Assembly (NCBI GenBank): GCA_947629795.1
Contig: CANRFC010000029.1
Location: 1-37,108 of the forward strand
Source: an uncultured Oscillospiraceae bacterium
Lineage (GTDB): Bacteria > Bacillota > Clostridia > Oscillospirales > Oscillospiraceae
Length of the DNA stretch: 37,108 nt
Reading direction: 5' to 3'
Made by a program: the position numbers and the translations under genes. Of the stretch, positions 32,036 through 37,108 are shown piece by piece (within the stretch, counting starts at the first letter, position 1; each line of letters starts with the position of its first letter). The notes under the pieces were generated by a model. That model did not search any database and was not told where the DNA came from. It worked only from the letters and a program-made list of their open reading frames with translations.

Positions 32036-33823
32036 ATGGCGATCCCGGCGCAATTCATCGACGAGCTCGTCGCTCGGTGCGATGTAGTCGATGTGGTGGG
32101 CGAGTACGTCCACCTGGCCCCCAAGGGGGCCAACTACTGGGGCCTGTGCCCCTTCCACAATGAGAAGACTCCCTCCTTCGCGGTGTCCAAGGACAAGCAG
32201 ATCTTCCACTGCTTCGGCTGCGGCAAGGGGGGCGGGGTCATCTCCTTCGTCATGGAGATGGAGCACCTGAGCTATCCCGACGCCATCCGCCACCTGGCCA
32301 AGCGGGTGGGGATGGAGGTCCCTGAGACCCACGGGGACGACGGGGGGCGGAAGAAGTACAAGCGCTGCGTGGAGGCCAATACCGCCGCCGCCCGGTTCTA
32401 CCACGACCGGCTCAATTCCCCCCAGGGGGAGAAGGTCCGGGAATATATCGACCAGCGGCGCATCTCCAAAAAATTCGTCACCCGCTTCGGCCTGGGGGCC
32501 GCCCCCGACGAGTGGGATACCCTGACCAGGGCCCTGATGGACCAGGGCTTCTCCAAGCGGGAGCTGCTGGACGCCGGCCTGGCGGTGGCAGGGAAGAACG
32601 GGGGCGTCTACGACAAGTTCCGCTCCCGGCTGATGCTCCCCGTCATCGACGTGCGGGGGGACGTGGTAGGTTTTACCAGCCGCATCCTGCCGGGGCTGGA
32701 GGGGGCCAAGTACCTCAACAGCCCGGACACGGTGTGTTTCAAGAAGGGCCGGCTCATCTACGGCCTCAACTACGCCAAGAGCACCAAGCGGCCCAACATC
32801 ATCCTGGTGGAGGGCAACATCGACGTCATCACCCTCCACCAGGCGGGCTTTGACAACGTGGTGGCCACCATGGGCACCGCCCTCACCGAGGAACACGCCC
32901 GGGTCCTGAGCCGCTACACCAAGGAACTGGTGCTCTGCTACGACAATGACGAGGCGGGGAAAAAGTCCACCGACCGGGTGTTGGGCATCCTGAAGAACGC
33001 CGACATGACGGTGCGGGTCCTCCAGCTCCCCAACGCCCTGGGGGAGGACGGCAAGCCCCTGAAGCAGGACCCCGACGACTTTGTGAAGAAGTTCGGTGCC
33101 GCCGCCTTTGAAAAGTGCCTCAACGGCTCGGCGGGGCAGAACGACTATCGCCTGGACGTGCTCCTGCAGAAGGCCGACCTGACCACCGACGGGGGGAAGA
33201 TGGACTTCCTCAAAAGTGCCGTGGAGGTCATCGGCCTGATGCCAAGCCCCATCGAGCGGGAGATCTACGGCAACAAGGCGGCCGCCGCCGCGGGGATCAC
33301 CGGAACGGCCTTCGCCCAGGAGGTGGAGCGCTGGCGCAAGCAAAAGGGCCGGCAGGAGCGGAAGAAGGAGATTCGCCGTGAGCTCACTCCCACCACCAAT
33401 CTCCAGCCCAAGGCCCGGGAGCTGCGCTACACCGATATGCGCTCGGCCCGGGCGGAGGAGGGGGTCCTGCGGCTGATCCTGCTGGACCCTGCCCTACTGG
33501 ACCGGGTGGAGCTGGCCCCCGAGGAGTTCTCCTCCCCGGCTCTGGGCAAGATCTTCGGCCTGCTCCGGCAGCGGCATCAGGAGGGCTTCAGCGTCCAGAT
33601 CTCCGCTCTGGCGGGGGACCTGACGGGGGAGGAGATGAGCCTTCTCGTGGCCATCGCCACCCAGCCCCAGTCCATGGCCAACGCCCAGCGGGCCATGGAG
33701 GATTACATCAGGACCATCAAGGCCGAGGCTGGGCAGCGCACCGCCCCCAAGGGGAGCGCCGACGCCCTGCTGGAGCTTCGGGCCCGAAAGAGAGAAACAA
33801 AAGCAATGGAGGATGGACAATGA
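32036..33823 (+). CDS. dnaG: DNA primase
   Basis: Primase of 595 residues that makes RNA primers for replication. An N-terminal CHC2 zinc finger (Cys38, His41, Cys59, Cys62 in [11 protein letters not shown] ... [10 protein letters not shown]) is followed by the catalytic core and the Toprim domain ([27 protein letters not shown]), and then a helicase-interacting C-terminal domain. It is complete. The ATG follows GGGAGGGAG closely. The stop overlaps the rpoD start (ATGA at 33820), the classic macromolecular-synthesis arrangement. Confidence 0.97.
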   Translation: MAIPAQFIDELVARCDVVDVVGEYVHLAPKGANYWGLCPFHNEKTPSFAVSKDKQIFHCFGCGKGGGVISFVMEMEHLSYPDAIRHLAKRVGMEVPETHGDDGGRKKYKRCVEANTAAARFYHDRLNSPQGEKVREYIDQRRISKKFVTRFGLGAAPDEWDTLTRALMDQGFSKRELLDAGLAVAGKNGGVYDKFRSRLMLPVIDVRGDVVGFTSRILPGLEGAKYLNSPDTVCFKKGRLIYGLNYAKSTKRPNIILVEGNIDVITLHQAGFDNVVATMGTALTEEHARVLSRYTKELVLCYDNDEAGKKSTDRVLGILKNADMTVRVLQLPNALGEDGKPLKQDPDDFVKKFGAAAFEKCLNGSAGQNDYRLDVLLQKADLTTDGGKMDFLKSAVEVIGLMPSPIEREIYGNKAAAAAGITGTAFAQEVERWRKQKGRQERKKEIRRELTPTTNLQPKARELRYTDMRSARAEEGVLRLILLDPALLDRVELAPEEFSSPALGKIFGLLRQRHQEGFSVQISALAGDLTGEEMSLLVAIATQPQSMANAQRAMEDYIRTIKAEAGQRTAPKGSADALLELRARKRETKAMEDGQ

Positions 33824-35163
33824 ACGAGAAAAAGACGAGCAAGGCCCCGGACAAGCATTCCAAGGCCCCTCAGGGGGAGGGCGTCACCCTCTCTCCCGAG
33901 CAGATGGAGGCCGGCAAGGCCGAGCTGATGAAGTGCCTGGAGGGCGTCCCCGGCGCCGAGAAGGTGGCCGAGCTGCTGGACAAGGGCAAGAAGAAGGGGA
34001 AGTTGTCCGCCTCCGAGATGATGGAGGTCCTGGACGAGCTGAACCTGGAGAGCGAGCAGATGGACAAGCTCTACGACGTGATGGAGAGCCTGGGCATCGA
34101 CGCCGCCGGGGATGAGGAGGAGCTGCCCGACCTGTCCGAGCTGGACAACCTCTCCGAGACCGACCTGGTGCCGCCCCCCGAGGAGCTGGAGGAGATCGAG
34201 GAGGTCCCCGAGGAAGAGGTGGTGGACCCCAACGCCCTGGCCGACTCCTTCGGCATCGACGACCCGGTGCGGATGTACCTGAAGGAGATCGGCAAGGTGG
34301 ACCTGCTCACCGGCGACGAGGAGATCCAGCTGGCCCAGGACATGGGCCTGGGCAACGAGGCCGCCCAACAGCTCAAAGACGCCGGGCCCGATCTGGACGA
34401 GGCCACCCGCAAGGAGCTCCAGGCCGCCGTGAAGAAGGGGGAGCGGGCCAAGCAGCGCCTGGCCGAGGCCAACCTGCGCCTGGTGGTCTCCATCGCCAAG
34501 CGGTACGTGGGCCGGGGAATGCTCTTCCTGGACCTCATCCAGGAGGGCAACCTGGGCCTCATCAAGGCGGTGGAGAAGTTCGACTATGTCAAGGGCTTCA
34601 AGTTCTCCACCTACGCCACCTGGTGGATCCGCCAGGCCATCACCCGGGCCATCGCCGACCAGGCCCGGACCATCCGCATCCCGGTCCACATGGTGGAGAC
34701 CATCAACAAGGTCATCCGGGTCTCCCGCCAGCTCCTCCAGGAGCTGGGCCATGATCCCTCCCCCGAGGAGATCGCCGCCGAGATGGGCATGTCGGTGGAC
34801 AAGGTCCGGGAGATTTTGAAGATCGCCCAGGAGCCGGTGTCCCTGGAGACCCCCATCGGCGAGGAGGAGGATTCCCACCTGGGGGACTTCATCCCCGACG
34901 AGGATGCCTCCGAGCCCGCTGAGGCCGCCAGCTACACCCTGCTCAAGGAGCAGCTCATCGACGTGCTGGACACCCTCACCCCCCGGGAGGAGAAGGTCCT
35001 GAAGCTCCGCTTCGGCCTGGAGGACGGCCGGACCCGGACCCTGGAAGAGGTGGGCAAGGAGTTCAACGTCACCCGGGAGCGCATCCGCCAGATCGAGGCC
35101 AAGGCCCTGCGGAAGCTCCGCCACCCCAGCCGCTCCAAGAAGCTCAAGGACTTCCTCAACTGA
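33820..35163 (+). CDS. rpoD: RNA polymerase primary sigma factor (sigma-70/SigA)
   Basis: Housekeeping sigma factor of 447 residues. An acidic, helical region 1.1-like N-terminus and linker are followed by region 1.2 ([12 protein letters not shown]), region 2 ([38 protein letters not shown], about 235-280), region 3 ([23 protein letters not shown]) and region 4 with the helix-turn-helix [29 protein letters not shown]. The promoters noted in this window fit its TTGACA/TATAAT specificity. Translation is coupled to dnaG, and a strong terminator lies just after the stop. Confidence 0.97.
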   Translation: MNEKKTSKAPDKHSKAPQGEGVTLSPEQMEAGKAELMKCLEGVPGAEKVAELLDKGKKKGKLSASEMMEVLDELNLESEQMDKLYDVMESLGIDAAGDEEELPDLSELDNLSETDLVPPPEELEEIEEVPEEEVVDPNALADSFGIDDPVRMYLKEIGKVDLLTGDEEIQLAQDMGLGNEAAQQLKDAGPDLDEATRKELQAAVKKGERAKQRLAEANLRLVVSIAKRYVGRGMLFLDLIQEGNLGLIKAVEKFDYVKGFKFSTYATWWIRQAITRAIADQARTIRIPVHMVETINKVIRVSRQLLQELGHDPSPEEIAAEMGMSVDKVREILKIAQEPVSLETPIGEEEDSHLGDFIPDEDASEPAEAASYTLLKEQLIDVLDTLTPREEKVLKLRFGLEDGRTRTLEEVGKEFNVTRERIRQIEAKALRKLRHPSRSKKLKDFLN

Positions 35164-35173
35164 GAAACAGCAG

Positions 35174-35207
35174 CCGCCCGGCATCCCAGGGATGCCGGGC
35201 GGTTTTT
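35174..35207 (+). terminator. Terminator after rpoD
   Basis: Two 14-nt arms, CCGCCCGGCATCCC and GGGATGCCGGGCGG, are perfect complements separated by one base (the innermost pairs must open to form the loop), followed by TTTTTA. It ends the dnaG-rpoD transcript. Confidence 0.92.
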
Positions 35208-35211
35208 ACCC

Positions 35212-36783
35212 TCAAAAACGGGAGAAGACGAATTTGCCCGATTCGCTGAGCTGTTCCTCGCTCCAGGGCCCCGAGGACGGGGCGCCGGGGCGCAGAGCCG
35301 CCGAGGTCTCTCCCTTGTCGCACAGGGACCAGTTGCACCAGCTGATGCCCCGGCTGTCCAGGAAGTCCAGCCACTGAGCGGACTCGGTGAGGAACACGCC
35401 CCCGGAGCCGTCGGCCCGGCTGGTGCCCCACTCGGAGACGAAGACCGGCAGCCCGGCCTTCAGGGCGGCGTCCACCCGGTCCCGGAGCCACTGTCCGTGG
35501 GTCCCGGCGTAGAAGTGGAGGGTGTACATCACGTTGCCGAAGTCCAGGGGGGACTTCTGGACCTGGTGGAGGTCCTGGCTCCAGGTGGGGGAGCCCACCA
35601 GGATCACCGACTGGGGGCTGTTGGCCCGGATGACCGGGATCACCGCCTGGGCATAGGGCTTCACATTCCCCGTCCAGGTCACGCCGCCGTTGGGCTCGTT
35701 GCAGATCTCGTAGAGCACGTTGGGGACCTGGGCGTACCGTTTGGAGGCCCGGTCAAAGAACTCCACCGCCTGCTCCTGATTGCTCTGGGGGTTGCCGTCA
35801 GAGAGAATATGCCAGTCCAGGATGACATACAGGTCGTTTTCGATGGCGGCATCCACGGCGGCAAAGGCTTTGTCGGCCAGGCTCTTGTCGGAGAGATAGC
35901 CTCCCTCGGCGGTGTACATGGCCACCCGGTAGACGTTGGCGCCGTAGGCGGCGGTGGCGGCCATGGCTTCCTTGGAGGCATACTGCCCATACCACTGAAG
36001 GCCGTGGGAGCTCATGCCGTGGAGAGCCACCGCCTCGCCCTTCTCTCCGGTGAGCTGAGTGCCCTCCACATGGAGCCACCCGTGCTTCGAAACGCCTCCG
36101 GTGACAGTGGCGGCAGGGGAGGGGACCGGGCTTTCAACCGGCGCCGTGGGAACGGGGACAGGATCGCTGCCGCCGGCGGCGTTGGCCTTTTGGGCCGCCC
36201 GGTGGATGAGGGCGCAGGCCTCGGCCCGGGTGAGGGAAGCGGCGGGACGGAACTGGCCCCGGTCATCCCCCTGGGCCACCCCGGCGGCGTAGGCGGCAAA
36301 GGTCACGTCGTAATAACGGCCGTTGAGGGCGGAAAAGTCGGAAATGCGGGGCTGCCAGTCGCTGTAATTCCCCCGCGCGTCCGGCAGAAGGGCCTTCATG
36401 ACCACCTTCACCGCCAACTGCCGGGAGATGGGCGCGTCCCAGCCGCTCACATTGTCCGGGGGTAGCTCGTCCCAGTCATACCAGCCGGCGTTCAAAGCGG
36501 CCTGGAGATACCCGGCGGCCCAGTGGGAGGTGGAGGTGGGGACGGTCGTCAGCCCCGCCTGGCGGGCGATGATGGTCACGTACTCCGCCCAGGAGATGGT
36601 GGCCCCCGGGCGGAAGGTGCCGTCAGGGAAGCCGGTGAGGGCGCCCGCGTCCGCCAGGGCAGTCACCGGAGCTTCATACCAGCTCCCCGGAGTTACGTCG
36701 GGAAAGTCCACAGCCCGGCCGGGGAGGACCAGCGTGGACAGCAGCAGGAACACGGCGAGAAAAAGCGCCCCGGTACGTTTCAA
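35212..36783 (-). CDS. SLH-domain GH5 glycoside hydrolase
   Basis: Secreted enzyme of 523 residues. Signal peptide (1-24); about three SLH modules (about 26-70, 85-130, 150-198), which bind wall polymers non-covalently; a Pro/Val/Ala linker (205-228); and a GH5 TIM-barrel (about 232-510) like endoglucanases. The catalytic acid/base is Glu363 (YEICNEPNG) and the nucleophile Glu451 (VFVSEWGTS); HGMSSHGLQWYG and ILDWH are typical. It probably cleaves beta-1,4-glucan or mannan at the cell surface; the exact substrate is not readable. The start is the TTG at 36783 with AAGGGGG about 8 nt upstream. It has its own promoter (TTGCTT, 17 bp, TATAAT), divergent from the RNA promoter at 36893. Confidence 0.92.
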   Translation of the reverse strand: MKRTGALFLAVFLLLSTLVLPGRAVDFPDVTPGSWYEAPVTALADAGALTGFPDGTFRPGATISWAEYVTIIARQAGLTTVPTSTSHWAAGYLQAALNAGWYDWDELPPDNVSGWDAPISRQLAVKVVMKALLPDARGNYSDWQPRISDFSALNGRYYDVTFAAYAAGVAQGDDRGQFRPAASLTRAEACALIHRAAQKANAAGGSDPVPVPTAPVESPVPSPAATVTGGVSKHGWLHVEGTQLTGEKGEAVALHGMSSHGLQWYGQYASKEAMAATAAYGANVYRVAMYTAEGGYLSDKSLADKAFAAVDAAIENDLYVILDWHILSDGNPQSNQEQAVEFFDRASKRYAQVPNVLYEICNEPNGGVTWTGNVKPYAQAVIPVIRANSPQSVILVGSPTWSQDLHQVQKSPLDFGNVMYTLHFYAGTHGQWLRDRVDAALKAGLPVFVSEWGTSRADGSGGVFLTESAQWLDFLDSRGISWCNWSLCDKGETSAALRPGAPSSGPWSEEQLSESGKFVFSRF

Positions 36784-36845
36784 AAGAATGCCCCCTTGCG
36801 CCGGAAAGCCGGCGGTCTGCGCCCTGAAGCGGGCCTGATGGGGCC

Positions 36846-36874
36846 ATTATACTACAAGAAGAAAAAAGAAGCAA
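36846..36874 (-). promoter_or_regulatory. Promoter of the GH5 gene
   Basis: On the minus strand, TTGCTT (36874-36869), a 17-bp spacer and perfect TATAAT (36851-36846). The transcript should start near 36839, about 55 nt before the TTG start. Confidence 0.7.
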
Positions 36875-36892
36875 AAAATTTTAAATTAACCG

Positions 36893-36921
36893 TTGACAAC
36901 GGGGAGCATATCTGCTAAAAT
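36893..36921 (+). promoter_or_regulatory. Strong stable-RNA-type promoter
   Basis: TTGACA (36893-36898), a 17-bp spacer and TAAAAT (36916-36921), preceded by an A/T-rich stretch (36873-36889) that could act as an UP element. It drives the candidate small RNA or leader and the tRNA beyond it. Confidence 0.8.
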
Positions 36922-36927
36922 ACCATT

Positions 36928-37031
36928 CGTTCGGTCGGTTCGATGCCTCGCGGAAACCATGCTCCGCCTCCACTTTGACGGCGTCCCGACCGTGAAAAGT
37001 GAAGACAAGATTCCCGCTTTTCGGGAGTTTT
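36928..37031 (+). ncRNA. Candidate structured RNA or tRNA-operon leader
   Basis: About 100 nt between the promoter and the tRNA. Long-range stem CGGTCGG/CCGACCG (36932-36938 with 36986-36992) stacks on GATGCC/GGCGTC (36942-36947 with 36980-36985). Inside is a hairpin GCGGA/TCCGC (36950-36954 with 36963-36967). It ends with TCCCG-CTTTT-CGGGA followed by TTTT (37012-37031), like an intrinsic terminator. I do not recognise an RNA family. It may instead be the 5' leader of a tRNA or rRNA operon. Confidence 0.35.
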
Positions 37032-37033
37032 AT

Positions 37034-37055
37034 GGGGGTATAGCTCAGCTGGGAG
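37034..37055 (+). tRNA. tRNA gene, 5' part only
   Basis: GGGGGTATAGCTCAGCTGGGAG is the acceptor and D-arm start shared by many Ala/Ile-type and other tRNAs. After about 37055 the sequence no longer fits: there is no T33-anticodon loop and no T arm before the window ends. The remaining bases (37056-37108) are unrecognised, although ACCCCC at 37075-37080 could pair with the acceptor by chance. Isotype cannot be assigned. Confidence 0.55.
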
Positions 37056-37108
37056 CCCGCTTCATAGCAAATGCACCCCCCGATTAAAAAGTTAATATGA
37101 AACCTCTC

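Noticed and set aside
36893-37087. 64-codon frame across the right-end promoter and tRNA start
   Set aside because: It translates a promoter, the structured leader and a tRNA D-arm; a known kind of spurious tRNA-derived frame.
37034-37090. Complete unusual tRNA at the right end
   Set aside because: No valid anticodon stem-loop with T33 and no T arm. Only the acceptor and D-arm start are real.

Overview
The window looks like a piece of a chromosome from a high-GC, gut-type Clostridia bacterium, most like Oscillospiraceae (Flavonifractor, Lawsonibacter or Intestinimonas-like). This rests on the AddAB repair enzymes, the dgt-dnaG-rpoD order, a GHKL/LytTR two-component pair, PadR/HAAS membrane genes, SipW-type secretion and strong Shine-Dalgarno sites. 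No marker fixes the species. Both ends look like contig breaks: the left edge cuts into a large serine recombinase, and the right edge cuts a tRNA gene after about 22 bases.

Layout. 1-1.7 kb: end of an integrative element (serine recombinase). 1.7-3.1 kb: a sirtuin, a hotdog thioesterase and tRNA-Ser(CGA). 3.2-13.7 kb, minus strand: the accessory locus of most interest. It holds two paralogous ~910-residue secreted proteins with SipW-type signal peptides, a SipW-like signal peptidase between them, a sortase-anchored protein with CnaB/DUF7601-like repeats that also carries a SipW-type signal, and a class B sortase. A small 82-residue gene precedes them. 13.9-17.0 kb, minus strand: a lone tyrosine recombinase, then a GHKL histidine kinase and LytTR response regulator. 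17.3-24.3 kb: addB-addA. 24.3-27.5 kb: an operon of four small membrane or secreted proteins ending with a PadR regulator, driven by a promoter that is itself a perfect 45-bp palindrome. 27.6-35.2 kb: housekeeping genes (rpmE, flavin reductase-like, hflX, YigZ, Nudix, dGTPase, dnaG, rpoD). 35.2-36.8 kb, minus strand: an SLH-GH5 glycoside hydrolase. 36.9-37.1 kb: a strong promoter, a foldable ~100-nt RNA with a terminator-like hairpin, and the start of a tRNA.

How the parts fit. SipW peptidases process TasA/BsaA-type biofilm matrix proteins, and class B sortases fix proteins to the wall or assemble them. The 3.2-13.1 kb genes therefore read as one surface-fibre or matrix system: two bulky matrix proteins with variable C-terminal DUF6273-like domains, their dedicated peptidase, a wall-anchored adaptor and its sortase. 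The recombinase and two-component pair upstream, on the same strand, are candidates for controlling it; that link is inference. The plus-strand housekeeping block is conventional, with several ATGA stop/start overlaps indicating coupled translation.
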